From positions 134,644,545 to 134,708,544 of the forward strand of contig OY720635.1 in NCBI GenBank assembly GCA_963169105.1: DNA of 64,000 bases. Reading direction: 5' to 3'. The notes below the pieces were generated by a model. The model searched no databases and was not told the origin of the DNA. It saw only the letters and a program-made list of their open reading frames with translations. A program made the position numbers and the translations under genes. This document shows, in pieces, positions 48,815 to 61,455 of the stretch. Position 1 is the first letter of the stretch. Every line of letters begins with the position of its first letter. The stretch comes from Ceriagrion tenellum (Eukaryota; Arthropoda; Insecta; Odonata; Coenagrionidae).

Positions 48815-51556
48815 GGTAAATGTAGAAACATCAAACAATGAATACCTCCCTAAAATAACCCAAAGAACAGTCTAAAGGCAAGGAAATTTTTCTGGTAATA
48901 GTACAGGTAATGTTCAGGCTTTGTCAATAAATCTTAAGATTGATTAAAATACTGTCAATACCTCCATGCAGATGCCTTTATTACCTCATGGCTAATCAGT
49001 TTCAAATACCGTACTATACGTTTTATGTATTTATCCATCCCTGTAGAATGTTTCTAAAAACTCTAGCCGAAAAATACTCGGAGTATATTTGGTATCAAAG
49101 TCATCCATAACCGCAAACTCTTGTCTTTCCCAACTCCCTTCCAAAGAGGCTTGGAAATATGGAGTAATGATCAACCTCGTTTGCTCCTTCACTAAGGTGA
49201 CAGGGTACAAGTGGAGGTTATTAGTTGTGACAACAATTGTAACTGCGTTATCAAATACAGATGAGAGCTTCATACATATCCATTGCGTAACAAACGTCAT
49301 TTCGCATAACGATTATAATTTTTCAAATGACATCAGATCGCGGTAGAGCGATGCGAGTACAGGGGAGTAAAGGTTTCCCACCGAGAGGGGTAAGTCTGTA
49401 CCTTTTTTCGACCGTTGGTAAACGTCAATTCCCTACTTGATGTTAAATGCATATTGTATACTCTATAAACCTCAGGTGCAACAATATAACGTCCACCGCA
49501 GAGCTCAAGTCACAGATTTACAACTATTTTTACACAGTGAATATTGAGAAGGTTTATGTTTTCTCATGGTGTGAATGTGCGTCTATTGCATGAGATATCA
49601 TAACGATTTTCGAATGCTCGAGGTAAATCTAATGCTAATTGAACTTTAAGTCTTTGTGCTCCTCATCCATATTTATTCTCTAATGTTTATCCGTAATCGA
49701 TAATATTGGCGATTTCCTAGCGACTCTGAACGCTTGTTTTACGTTCTTCTGAAAATTCCAGTCCTAAAATTATCAGCCGTCGATAAAAATGAATTTCAAA
49801 GTGAACATTAAGTGTACACCGATTTTTACCTCTGCTCGCGTCTGGTTTCACTTGAGGTTCGTGATGTCAATTATGGTCACTCTCTTAAAAAAGGTGAAAG
49901 CTCTCAAATTTACCTAATGAATTGAAATAATATCAATATTCACTGCACAAATAAGTCGCGAAACTATGAGGTGAGCTCAACTTCTGCTGCCGTGTTGTTC
50001 CCAGTGAGTATATTTTTTTAATAGTCGCAGATATCCGTTCAGGCCGCACGGGAGACAATAGGCGTTTGTTTGACAACGCACGACAGAAGTTACAGACATA
50101 TCTCCCGGGCTTGGACAAGGGAAAGCTCAACAGGAGCGGGGTCGCGGGAGAGAAGAGGACTTCACGGCCATTAACCGTCCGCTCAACTGCCCTTTCGTGC
50201 CCACACGGTCAAACTGTCACCTCAGCGACCCTGTAGTGTATGGGAGGGGAGGCGCGAGGGGCCTTTCAACGGAACCGACCACACGAGCCGCATTGCACTC
50301 GGCTCGTGGCGTCTGCGGGCCTCCGAGTTATCAGCACGGCGAGTGCTCGAGCGTGCGTGAGGTAAACGGTTTACGCCGCTCGCGGACTACTATGCGTGTT
50401 TAACCGTCAACTGATGGGGACAGGGAAAAGAGCGTGAACTCTCTCTCTCTCGTCTCGTATGCCTACCTGGTTTCTTTTTCAGTGCACAGCACACTTTATC
50501 GCCGTGCTAATGGAGACTTTTACGGCTCGATTTCTAAGGGCGCACTTGAAACAGCAGGCGGGGAAAATCAAGGGGGGGAATGATTGGGAATGAGTTTGGG
50601 ACATGGCAGGAGCGATGCTGATGCGATATAGAGCGTCGGTCAAAGAGATTTATTGAATATCAGCTCTACGGCGTCCATCGTGCCGATTAAAGGGTTCGCG
50701 TAATTCGTCAGTGGAGTGGTTATGGAGCCGGGTGAGGGGTGGGGGTGGGGTGGAGGAACAGATGGTTTGGGGAGATACGAGGTGAACGCAAAGGGGGGTA
50801 CGGCTGCAAAATTCAGGATGAAAATCGTGTCTGGCCCGCATGGCAAATACAAAGGGGCCACTTTTGTCGGCCGGAGACAATGGATGGAATTCCTCGGTTT
50901 GGCATTTTTCAACTTGCTTTTTTTTTGACTGCTCAGCACCAACTCCTTGATTAAAATTCTCCCCACATAAATGCAATCCATAGCGCGGTGTTTGATTTTT
51001 CAAATGCATGCAAGGCTCTGCTAAAAGGTTTGATAGGAATTTAATGACAATCCTTCGCTATGATTGCCCGTGCCACTCGAGCACTAAATGCAAACTTTAG
51101 TGATCGATATATATATACTCATCGATATTCTTTTCTCTTATTTTTATATTTTAGGAGCACATGTCCCCGAGTTTTAAATGAAATTTAGCATAAATTATAC
51201 ATTTCTCAAAAGTGCCTAGGAATATTTTTACATGTATTTGAGGCTTAAGGTTAGTTGACGTCTATAGCTATACAGAAATCTTTTCGCGTAGCTCAGCTAG
51301 TATGCTTGTAAGGTCCTCAGATATACTGGGATACATTTTATGCTATTAAGATACCCCTAAAATTGCGGAATTGTCTAATTTATTTAAAAAGCTTGTAATG
51401 CGATGAATGTCTACAAATGAGTAAACTATAATACATACAAGTAAACATCCCCATTAGGTACAGTTTCCGTCCAATTCCACCCATTTTTTTCTAATCACAC
51501 ACCATTGCTGAAGTCTCCATTATTCTACGATACGATTCCTTGCCAAGGTACTTATG
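48815..51556. other. No gene recognised; CpG-rich patch
   Basis: AT-rich to about 50030, then a strongly CpG-rich block at 50040-50440 ending in a CTCTCTCTCTC run. A G-rich stretch follows at 50690-50880. The block looks like a CpG island, but no exon is recognised: frames of 60-119 codons on both strands show no homology. Confidence 0.4.
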
Positions 51557-52219
51557 CCCGTATTCATAGTCGTATTCCTAGGGGTTACCTAGGTATCTCC
51601 TTGCCAGGTAACACCTAGGGGTCCCCCACGATGAGGGATTCATAAACCTTATCTGAGTAACACCCAGCCAGGGGACGCCTGGGTAAGAGATTTGGCAACA
51701 ATCCCGCGGAAAAATACACATGAACGGTTCCGCTGAATGATTCCCGATGTTTTCGATGCTCGATTTTCATTGTAACCAAGCACGCTATAAACAATAATCA
51801 TACTATATATAAACTATAAACAATATAGCATACTGTTGCACGACTTTGATGAAAAATGATTTAAGGAACACGAGAGATTTTTTATGATATTATTTAAATA
51901 TTAATGTAATATGAATGTTGAGGAATACGAGGGTGGTTGAATAAGAGGCCGTGTCCGTAAACATAAGACGTTCCTATGGAAAGTTGTTCATAGTATCGTG
52001 TACTGCCATTAGTACAGTAGTATCAATTCGTCCCACGCGTGGGCAGTAGTGCTGCGTTAGGGGAGCTTTGGGTAAGCTTCGTGCCTTACCCAGGAAATCG
52101 ACGGCCTGGGGGAGAGTTAGGGAACAGAAGTCCCCTGGCGAACGACTATGAATGCCATTTCTGAGCCAAGGGATTCCCCCACACCTGGGGGACACCCAGG
52201 TAATGACTATAAATACAGA
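51557..52219. mobile_element. MITE-like element with nested terminal inverted repeats
   Basis: The left end CCGTATTCATAGTCGT and right end (reverse complement) GTCTGTATTTATAGTCATT match. A second inverted copy of the right-hand motif (GGCATTCATAGTCGTTCGCC) lies inside at about 52136-52156. The ends are filled with CCTAGGGG-, CCAGGGGAC- and CCTGGGTAA-type sub-repeats that are themselves palindromic (51575-51690 and 52080-52200). There is no coding sequence in the ~660 bp. A mariner-end-like TACGAGGGTGGTTGAATAAG lies inside at 51926. The target duplication could not be fixed. Confidence 0.6.
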
Positions 52220-55200
52220 CATGAAAGTATTTTTCTCTCAAGAGAATAGCCACTGCATTAAAATGGGTAGCTCCTGGGTGCTTTCGCTTACTTTAAAGCC
52301 CATTCACTCTCTGATATTTCCGCCGCAATGGGTGTCCTGGAAAGTTCTTTGTAGTGACTTTTTCCTCATGATCAACCAAATCTCATGTCCTCCGTCGGCG
52401 TGCGGTAGATTGCTAGATTTAGCAGGCAACTGCCTTGCTCCAGTAAGGATTGGGACTATGACTAAAGGAATAGGATCGAATTAAGAGGATGAAGCTTCAA
52501 TGGAGGCGCTAAATATCAATCCAAATAATCAACGAGTATTAAATGAAAACTTGTTTCTTTTGATGCGTGTTATGATTTATTTTTATGGGTATCCATGCAC
52601 TAAAATATGATCAACGATTGTATTGGAAATGAGTTCGGGACTAGCGATCAAACTGAATACCGCGGCAGGCGCATTTCACCATAGGAGCTGCCTATAATCC
52701 AAGTAGACAACAAACAGGGGTACGAGGGTTGTCAACGAAGGTCCACGTTGGGGGTGGGTGGGTTGAAGGGATGTCTACATAGACAATGGTAAATATGCAA
52801 TTGATAATAAATGACAGATTATCATGGATAAAAGAGTAGGTCTTCTTTTATTTACCTTTCCTTAAAATCAGCCTTAAATTTCAGATAGTCCGTGACAATG
52901 AACTAATAACCCGTTTCAAAACTTTTTCCGCGAAAAAAGAAAAGACTACGAGAACAACAGGGAGGAAGGGAGGGGGGGAGGTCCGGAAGAAGCCTACGAG
53001 TGCCCACGATGGAGGGTGGGGGAAGTCAAAAAGTGGCCTTTGTTTGTCTACGTGGTTTATGAAAGACATAGCACTATCGTGCCATTCTGCATTGAAAATC
53101 ACCCCAAAAAGCGCCATCGAACAAACTGTGCCTCCTATGGATAGAAATCGTATTGCAGGAAGGCTCATTTAACTTGCAGCTCCTTACCGTCTCATATGGC
53201 AGAAGTTGGAGGTAGAACACATTTTAGGGCGGAGGAGAAACTTAACAATATTCATGAGTGAAATCTATACAACGAATATGAAATAGATCTATTCCATAGT
53301 AATTTTCATGAGACTCACTGCATCACTTTATATCAATGCGAATGATGAAACCAGGCTTAAAGGACGTTTAAAACGAACCTATAAATGGTAACATGAGCTT
53401 ATTCGATAGAAATTTTTCTGGGAATTGATGAAGTGAGATAGTCACGACATATACATATTACGATTCGCAATGGCCTTGAGGAACACATCAAGTCCATGTG
53501 ACAGTTTTTCTTGATGTGGATAAGGGATTCGGGTAATGCAAAGATCGTGTGAAAGATGTGAAGATTTTGTGGATGCAAGCAGAAATAATAATTGCATTTA
53601 AGATTTGTGTAGATCTGACCAGAAGAGAAAAATGCAAGAAGATTCTAGAGCGAGAAGAAGAAAAACATATTGCATCACCCACCGAACTATAAGAAATAAC
53701 TGCGACATTATGTTCTCACTTTAAACACGCTCATAATTCTACATGGCTCACTGTTACTTGGTAAAACAATACCTACACAGTAGTCTGAAGCTACTAATAG
53801 GGCTTGTACCTACGAATACGCTTGTACTAGCAATTAGGGTTCAAATACGAAACGATAGCAAGCGTCAGCAAAATGCCCAGAGTAAGTCCTACTTACATTT
53901 CTTTCACAAATACTGAATAATAAGATTGAAAAAAATAAGGACTGTCCTCCTTAGACTCACCTGATTGGTTCTTAAATCCTTATTGATTCTCTCTTTGCTT
54001 AGCTGAGGGACCAGTCACTGATGATCAGCACTCCAAGTACGGATACAGCAATGCTTGGGCAGTAAATACTACCATCGGATTGGCCACTCGCAAGACAAGT
54101 CGAAAGCAAAGGGTTACAATTTTTATAACTTTGAAGGCCAACGTTGCTTACACTCTTTCCATGATAAATGGCACTATTTAGGTTTCACTATATCCCTTTT
54201 AGCACACAATCAGCCGATAATTCCAAAATCAATCCGCACACTCCAGAGAACAGAGCAGAGTTCCAAGCGGTGAAATCGATCTCACCAACACAAAAACGGA
54301 ATACCAAAAAGTACCGGCTGGGTATTGAAAGTTTTGATTCTTTGACACTTTGAGTGAATAGATTCAAACTAAGATCATCTCCGCAGCGCCTCGTTTTCAG
54401 TTTTGTTCACCACTGTCAGGATGGCACTTGATCTTCGTATGAGCACTTATAATTACAACCGAAAATAAAAGCGAGGGCACAAATTTTCCATTTTTATGAC
54501 AAAAAATGAAAAGGCGATGGCATTGAGAAGAAAGAGGGTGCTGTCAGCGGCAATGGGCTGCTACTCAGAGTCATGGAGATTTAAATGAGGGAGGGAAATA
54601 CTGGCTGAGATCAGGGAAAAGAAAGAATATCACTGAGAATGCGAAAAAGATGGGGAAAAGCTTAATGGACATATTCGAAAGCATTGCAGCCTCCAGAAAA
54701 GATAATGAATGGAAGGATGGGACAGATGGAAAGAATGAAAGGAGAAAGAAATAAGAATGGAATACGTCGAAAGAGATGACTCGGAAGTGAGAGGCAGTAG
54801 TCATAAAGAAATGAGAAGCAGATTCAGCCGACGAGAGAGGAAGCTGTGAAGAGTCGTGAAAAAATTCATCTCGGCAACAATAAACGCTAATGACGGTGAC
54901 GAGGGTACAACAATACTCGACGAACGTAATCGATCGACTGTGGCTCTCTTTCAACACTCTTTTCACCCTGAAGGCATTGCCGAACCACGAAACGAACCTC
55001 GGACACTCGTTGCTCCGGCGGCAGTGCGGCCGGAAAGGAGAGCTCGCCCTTTCACTTTCCGAAACTAAACTGCTCCGGCCTAGCGAGGCCACAAACTAGC
55101 CGAAAAGTGCCTCTGGTGGTCGCGTCCTACCGCTTCCGTTCCGTCATATCGGGGCCTTTGGCTAACAGTCGACCGTGTATCAGCAATACCACCATGGCCA

Positions 55201-55651
55201 GTATTCGGAAGAGGGAAATCGACAAACCTCTGACATAAGGGGTAGAAAAATAAACAGGTTGAATGCGCGTAGGAACGCTTTTACTCTTTATATTCATAGG
55301 ATGGTGTCTTTTTGACTACCAAATGCCGTCATATATCTTCAGCGGGCCAGTTCACAGCCTTGAGGGGAATTATTTCCCAAAAACAAATATGCTGTTTGAT
55401 TATTCGAAGAAAACACCGCCAATTCAAGGTGGACGAAAACTGTACTGATATGGAGGCATTAGTAAAAGAATAAGAATGCTTGTTCAGTCTGAGCAAAACT
55501 TAAAAAAAATTAATTAAAAACACGAAGGTGCGGATTGTATATCTGAAGCTTTAAACGACAATAAGCAGAACAATTGAGGATCATTCTACGGGTAACATTT
55601 TTTTAAACATGAAATTTATTTAATATAGCGAACAATTCAAACTTGTACATA
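52220..55651. other. No gene recognised
   Basis: AT-rich with a CpG-rich patch at 54890-55100. The 173-codon minus-strand frame at 54571-55092 is S/F-rich and lacks motifs. The 61-codon frame at 55263-55448 begins with a hydrophobic stretch (TLLLFIFIGWCLF) but is otherwise unrecognised. Confidence 0.45.
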
Positions 55652-56089
55652 GGTATTATGCTAGGTTTGACCATATTAACAAGATTAGAGAGATAGATTG
55701 TCGTACCGATAGATTTAAAATGTCATTTTTCCCGCGTACCATAAGAGAGAACAATAGGCAACGTAGCAAAAGGGATAGGTAGGTGAAACATAGTTAGAAT
55801 AGTCTATAGTGCATGATGCATGTAATAACTACCAATAATCCCTTCCTTATTATGTAGATTTAAACCTTTACTATTCCGTAGTAACTAATATTCTATTGTA
55901 ATAACTACTGCAATTACTTGCAATAACTAATAATCTACTGTAGTAACTAACAAACTGTGACCCTATTTTCTAGCATGTCTACCTTATATATCCTACTTAC
56001 ATGGCAATAGTGCATGTTTGGTGATCTTCACCCCCTGCCACACACCCTCGTGGTGGCTCGCAGGGTATTACGTAGATGTAGATGTAGAT
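55652..56089 (+). pseudogene. CR1-like LINE 3' fragment, copy A
   Basis: Starts within the C-terminal coding region (YYARFDH and MSFFPRTIRENN equivalents, disrupted by small indels), then 3' UTR and the terminal hairpin CCCTGCCACACACCC/CGTGGTGGCTCGCAGGG, ending in CGTAGATGTAGATGTAG. Compared with copies B and C it has about 80 extra bp at 55875-55955 made of short TAACTAATA-type units. It is 5'-truncated. Confidence 0.9.
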
Positions 56090-56803
56090 AGGTTAATATG
56101 CCAACAATTATTAACCTGTTTATATTTTACTGAAGATTTATCATGTATTTTCCACTCGTAATTTGTTTTGATCTCTTCCAATTGTTAAGCAGGGATCTAA
56201 AAATGGCAAATTGCGCTAATCAATTTGTTGAATATTTTTTCTCAATTTCCACAATGCATGAAAAATGTCATTCATGCCTAACATTTTAATTGTTTTTCAT
56301 CTCCTTATATGACAATACTCCCATAATAAAATTTAGTGGAGACGCGGCAGCTTTAGTGATTCCGTTTCCCGAGCTAATCAATTGTCAACTCTCCCTCACA
56401 CATTGAACTGGGAAATAATTAACGGATGGGATTAAACTATTATATGAAAGCGCACGTCTTTCCTTGTATATGTTGAAATATCCAAAGGCTCTTGTTGAAG
56501 TTTCTGGCGATACGCAGCGGGTAAGTCGAAACTTTCGAAGTCCAGCGAAACGAGGCAGGAAGGTTGTTTAGCGTTCAGGGTCGGAAAACCTTACTGATTG
56601 CTGCCAACGCAAGCACTTCAAGATTGGGATGACTCACCACTGCCTGCCATCCCATTACAACTCGTCTAACGAAAGGTCATCAAGGCGAGTGGTTTTAAAA
56701 GCTCGCCTAGTGTGTTTGCCTTCATCGTGCCTTTTTCGCGAAGCAGCTTGGGTCCCTTGCCTCACTCTCAATTTTTTCCCCCCTCCATTCTACACTCTCC
56801 TTT

Positions 56804-57475
56804 TACATCTACATCTACATCTACGTCATACCCTGCAAGCCACCCAAAGGGTGTGTGGCAGGGGGTGCTTTCGCACCAGGCATGCATGAATGATATGGTA
56901 GAACACCGACATTACATTAAAAACCCGCGTACCACACATGCAAAGCGCCAATTACAAATCTAATACCCAAGAAACATTCTATCTCCAATCGTTCTAACAT
57001 GCAAGGGTTACAAAGACTACTACTACAGATTCAAAATATCATGCATAAATAAGAACATCATTATTTACATCATGCATAAATAAGAAAGAGGAGAATATAA
57101 TGAGAAAGATTAACTGCCTGCCTATTGTCACTATTCGAACTATTCATGACGACGATCACAGCTGTTATGGTCCCGAATGGTACGCGGAAAAAATGACATT
57201 TTACACCTATCGGTTCTACAATCTAGCTCTCTAATTTTATTGGCGCGATCTAATCTGCCGTAGTACGAAGGGGTTAATAGTATGTTTTTTACGTCGTCAG
57301 TAAAATGATTTTCCTGAAATTTATTTAGGAGGTTAAGCCTATAATTTAATCTACGCTGTGATAGCGATTCCCATCCTAATTCTTCTAACAGTCCAGACAC
57401 ACTAGCCAACTTATCGTAGCATCGTTTCACAAACCTAGCTCCTCTTCGCTGGACGCGATCTAACTCTGATATCAG
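56804..57475 (-). pseudogene. CR1-like LINE 3' fragment, minus strand
   Basis: The coding part from about 57475 reads ELDRVQRRGARFVKRCYDKL, LLEELGWESLSQRRLNYRLN, NILLTPSYYGRLDRANKIRE, MSFFPRTIRDHNSC, ending at about 57140. It aligns throughout with the C-terminus of copy C but is clearly another subfamily. The 3' UTR follows and ends in the same hairpin and (CATCTA)n tail at 56804-56860. The frame is open from the truncation point to the stop, so the insertion is not very old. Confidence 0.9.
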
Positions 57476-57644
57476 ATATTATATTTACTCTACATCCTCA
57501 GTTCCTCCCTCCACAACATTCCTCGTACTAGGTCTACGGCTCCAAATTCAGCGGAAGCTATTTATGAACGACTGAAACCGATTAAAAAAAAAGTATTCTA
57601 CCGGTTAAGGAAAGTTTTGTTGAATGTCAGAGAATCTCCTCCCG

Positions 57645-58101
57645 TGCTACTCTTTCAGGGGCCTATTTCGCTCTATTATATCCTTTTTCGCCTCAGCATA
57701 CGATCTATCCTTCTTCATCCCGTCCATGAAACCTATTCTCTTTCTTCTTCTTCCCCGCTCGCCCGACTTCCTTCCCTCTATCAGATTCTTGAGCAACCCC
57801 TCGTCGTTTAAAACAGCCTCCAGCCACTAAACCTGCAATTCTCGTATTAGATTTAGAAGTTTCCTTTCCTCAACCACCATTTCAACCACTTCCTCCTTAG
57901 TCCTCCTCCACGTCTACCTCACCATCTCCATGCTCCACACTCACATCTCAAACGCCTGCAGCCTATTCTCGGCCTCCCTTCTGAGGGACCACGTTTCTGT
58001 CACATTGAACGCTACGCTCCATATCAAGCTCTTCACCAGCCTCTTCATGACATCCTTAACCAAGATCTCCGTCATCAGCTCCTCTCTATCACTAAACGAT
58101 C
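57645..58101 (-). pseudogene. RTE/CFDP2-type LINE ORF C-terminal fragment
   Basis: Read on the minus strand: SDREELMTEILVKDVMKRLV, LIWSVAFNVTETWSLRRE, RLQAFEM, stop, then TKEEVVEMVVEERKLLNLI and LLKNLIEGRKSGERGRRRKR followed by SYAEAKKDIIERN. This is the conserved region downstream of the reverse transcriptase in RTE/CFDP2-like elements (the ETWTL, LEAFEMW, EE-LL and GRGR-KR blocks). At least three stops interrupt it. Its 5' end coincides with the start of the + strand LINE copy B. Confidence 0.8.
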
Positions 58102-58757
58102 CGATGAGAGAGTACGAGAAAGAAGCTATTTTACACTTGTCAGGCCTCATTTAGAATATGCCGCTAGTGTATGGGATCCGTACGAGGAAGGTATGATTAA
58201 AGAATTAGAGCGCGTGAAAAGGAGATCTCCTAGGTTTGTTAAAGGCCGTTATGATAATTGTATAAGTGTGACGAGCTTAATAGAAGAACTAGGATGGGAA
58301 TTACTATCAGAACGCAGGTTAAAATCTAGGTTAAACCTTTTAAGTAAATTCGAAACCGATATGTTCACAGATGACGTTAGATATATATTGAGAACCCCTG
58401 CGTATTATGCTAGGTTTGATCATATTAACAAGATTAGAGAGATAGATTGTCGTACCTATAGATTTAAAATGTCATTTTCCCCTCGTACTATAAGAGAGAA
58501 CAATAGGCAGCGTAGCAAAGGGATAGGTAGGTGAACTATAGTTAGAGTAGTCTGTAGTGCATGATGCATGTAATAACAACCAATAATCCCTTCCTTATTA
58601 TGTAGATACTAACCATCTAGCTCCATGTGACCCTATTTTCTAGCATGTCTCACTTTAATATCCTAGTTGCATGTCAATAGAGCTTGTTTGGTGATCTTCA
58701 CCCTCTGCCATACACTCTCGTGGTGGTTCGCAGGGTATTACGTAGATGTAGATGTAG
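58102..58757 (+). pseudogene. CR1-like LINE 3' fragment, copy B
   Basis: An open frame of 143 codons (58103-58534) reads DERVRERSYFTLVRPHLEY, WDPYEEGMIKELERVKRRS, LIEELGWELLSERRLKSRLN, YILRTPAYYARFDH, MSFSPRTIRENNRQR. The 3' UTR, terminal hairpin and CGTAGATGTAGATGTAG end follow. By eye it differs from copy C at about 18 of the 432 coding positions. That, with the uninterrupted frame, indicates recent activity of this family. It is 5'-truncated, so not functional. Confidence 0.9.
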
Positions 58758-60026
58758 TTCCCGCTACTCTGTTAAAGTATAGGCGTAGAATTTCAATTTT
58801 TAGTGTCCTGTTCTCGTAAGGATTAGGTCAATTTTTTTAACATCTTTCGGCTCATTTTCCTTCCAATATTGGCTTAGGAATACAAAGAGGAAATTCAGTG
58901 TAATCGTCGAGTAAATGCGAGGAATTAACTCCGGATATCGGTGTCTCCGGATATCGCAGTCAACAGAATCTCTTAATCTCTAGAGGTATAATAAGAGTAA
59001 TTAATGCCATTCGTTACGGTTGAATCACAAATGAGTTCAATCATCTTCTTAAACTACGCATCTAAAAACATGTGATCGGCTATCAATTCATAGCGGTAAT
59101 CGCTGCTTGAGGAATATCATATCGCTTGTCTTTTTAATTTTATTTTGGGCATATAAAAACCGCCAACCAGCATTCGGTGTTTCATTACCTTTTCTAATAT
59201 GTTGAAGTGTATCTGCGCAAACATGGACTGATGATGTTGTCTGTTTTAGTAAATTATTTTTCAATTCCTGAATAGAAGAGAGACGTTAATCTATGAGCTT
59301 TTGCAATGGCAATTCACTCAAAAAGCCAACTTTCAGTAAAATATAAGAGTGAAAAAGATTTCCTAATTTTAGTAAAAACAATCAACTTCAATTTATTATT
59401 TATATTTTATCAATACGCTGTTATTTTTGTCCAATTTGAGCCTCCGACTTAAAAATTACTCGCAACAAGCGGAGAGAGAAACACAAAACGAAATATATAA
59501 ATCTAATGGGCGATAAATGCGAGTTTTTCCTTACTAGTACCGATGGATGCAACTTTTTTCGGCATTTTTGTCGTTACTGCAAAATAGGCTTGTTTTAATA
59601 TTTCCGTAACGACGTCGCAATCCCATGCTCATTGAAAAACAGAACTCAATCGCCTCTCCGACCCCTTTCTATGCTACGAATATTCCTCTCGAAGAAACAT
59701 GTATTTCAGGTAAGGAACTCTATTCTGGAAATTTATTTTCAAGAGACTCTAAAATACATTTATGACCAGGGCTCAAACAAAAAACAAACCCTAGCTATTA
59801 TCGAGTCATTATGCTGCTAATCATAATTTTCATCAGCACGGGGATTTTAGAGTGAGGTAATCTCGCTGCAAGAATAAATTCTAAACGCTACACACCTCAG
59901 CAGTTACAGCGAGAAAAGAATGTATTAAATGATTCAGATATATAATAGATTCAAATATTAGGTAAATCACATAAAGAGGCACAACCGCCGGCAGAAAACG
60001 GCATTACGACAAGAAAGAAAAGGAGA
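58758..60026. other. No gene recognised
   Basis: AT-rich. A direct repeat of CTCCGGATATCG occurs at about 58930 and 58947. No coding signal seen. Confidence 0.5.
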
Positions 60027-60100
60027 TGACCCCGACGTGATTTGAACACGCAACCTTCCTGCTCTGGAATCAAGACGCGCTACCGTTGCGCCACGGAGTC
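60027..60100 (-). tRNA. tRNA-Trp(CCA)-like gene with a 6-bp-length anticodon stem
   Basis: The 74-nt minus-strand sequence has a fully pairing 7-bp acceptor stem (GACTCCG/CGGGGTC, one G-U), discriminator A, and D arm GCGC-AACGGTA-GCGC. The T arm is GCGTG-TTCAAAT-CACGT (one G-U) and the anticodon is CCA at 60065-60067. Apart from the anticodon arm it closely follows the animal tRNA-Trp pattern (usually 72 nt). The anticodon arm has one extra base on each side (TCTTGA...GCAGGA), leaving either a 9-nt loop or a sixth A-G mismatch. A T4 run just downstream (60018-60021) could terminate Pol III. It is probably a tRNA pseudogene or variant gene rather than a normal decoder. Confidence 0.7.
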
Positions 60101-61090
60101 TAGTTCACACGCCAGTTACTAAACGAACTGTCTAATTCTAATTCTAAACGGGTAGAGAATATTAATAAAAATTATGAGTTTTATTTCTGCAGCCAGTTTG
60201 TACAGCAGACATTCTACTCAGCGCGGAGTCCTTGAAAATATCCAGCTATTTCACTCTCCGTTGTTATGGAAGCAGCTGCTTGAAGTCAGGTGCGCTTGAC
60301 TTTTTTCTCCTCTTCATCGAACATGATTTATTTAAATAATTGCAAGTAGGCGTTTAAGTGCGATTATTTGCTACATAGGACCATTCCAAATTACCTTTTA
60401 AATTTTTACATTCACCCCGTGTTTTACAACCGACTCCAATTTTCTCAAAATTGACACATTTTACCCCCTATTGTTTCAGTAAAAGCTTTTCTTTGAATAA
60501 CTCACTCAAAGGAATAAAATCAGGATATTATAAGAGTCGAGTTGGCGACAGTTATTCCCTGGCAGGCAGAAGGGTCAAGTTAGGGGTAGGGGGCTAAGTT
60601 TCTTGGTGAAAAAGAGAAATTCCCACACTCAGAGGTAGAAAAAAAGGCTTCGGCGAAGCAAACAGCGACGGGAGGGAAAGGGAAACGGAGGGAAGGCGGT
60701 CATGACAACCTTTTTAGTGGAAGTTAATGTACTCACCATCATTGGACAACCTTTTTAAGTTTTTTATTCCTGCTACTCTGTACTCCATGAAAATACTGCT
60801 GCCCTAAGTACTGGTGCATCATATTCATTCAGCGTTGCATGAGAAGGCGAGGGTGGTGGGTGCATTTGGGGGACAGGGATTGGCTCTGAAACGTGCAGGC
60901 GTCGCGGTTTTCTGCCCCTATGGATTTCTCTTTCCCCTGTCAACGGACAACTCTCGCCATCTCGAGTGAAAACCTTGTAATTATAAAAAATCAATCAAAA
61001 AAGAACTCTAAATCGTCACGACGTGTTTTCTCGTCGGTTACATCCGTTTAGAAAGATTAAAAAAACAGGTTAAAAGGACCCTCGGTTCCT
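60101..61090. other. No gene recognised
   Basis: AT-rich with a G/A-rich patch at 60640-60700. GACAACCTTTTTA occurs twice (60704 and 60745). No homology seen. Confidence 0.5.
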
Positions 61091-61165
61091 CTACATCTAC
61101 CAAATACCTTGCAAGCCACCACTAGGGAGTGTGGCATGGGGTGATTCCACACCAGGCATGCGACA
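61091..61165 (-). mobile_element. LINE 3' tail relic
   Basis: CTACATCTACCAAATACCTTGC, AAGCCACCACTAGGGAGTG, TGGCATGGGGTG and CACACCAGGCATGCG match the minus-strand terminus at 56.8 kb (same hairpin, then CACCAGGCATGC). Only the 3' end of the element is recognisable; its body would lie to the right but is lost or replaced. Confidence 0.65.
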
Positions 61166-61455
61166 CTCATTCCTGTTCAAATCAGAACCGCGCACGTTCC
61201 TCCGTCAGAGCAACGGTACGCAGTCAGACCAGATTCACACTAATTTTACTTTTAACACGGTGAAGCAATTATGTCCCATTCCACGGACAAATTACGATAT
61301 ACGAAACGCCCTACACTAAGAAAACCAAGAAGTGGTCATGATTATTTCGCTGAAAAATGAAATTCGCTCTCGCGGATCAAAAGAATGGGAAGTCAATTCT
61401 CTAGCTACCAAACAGTTCCTACCTTCAGCACTGATTTATCATTTTCTGAAGGCCT

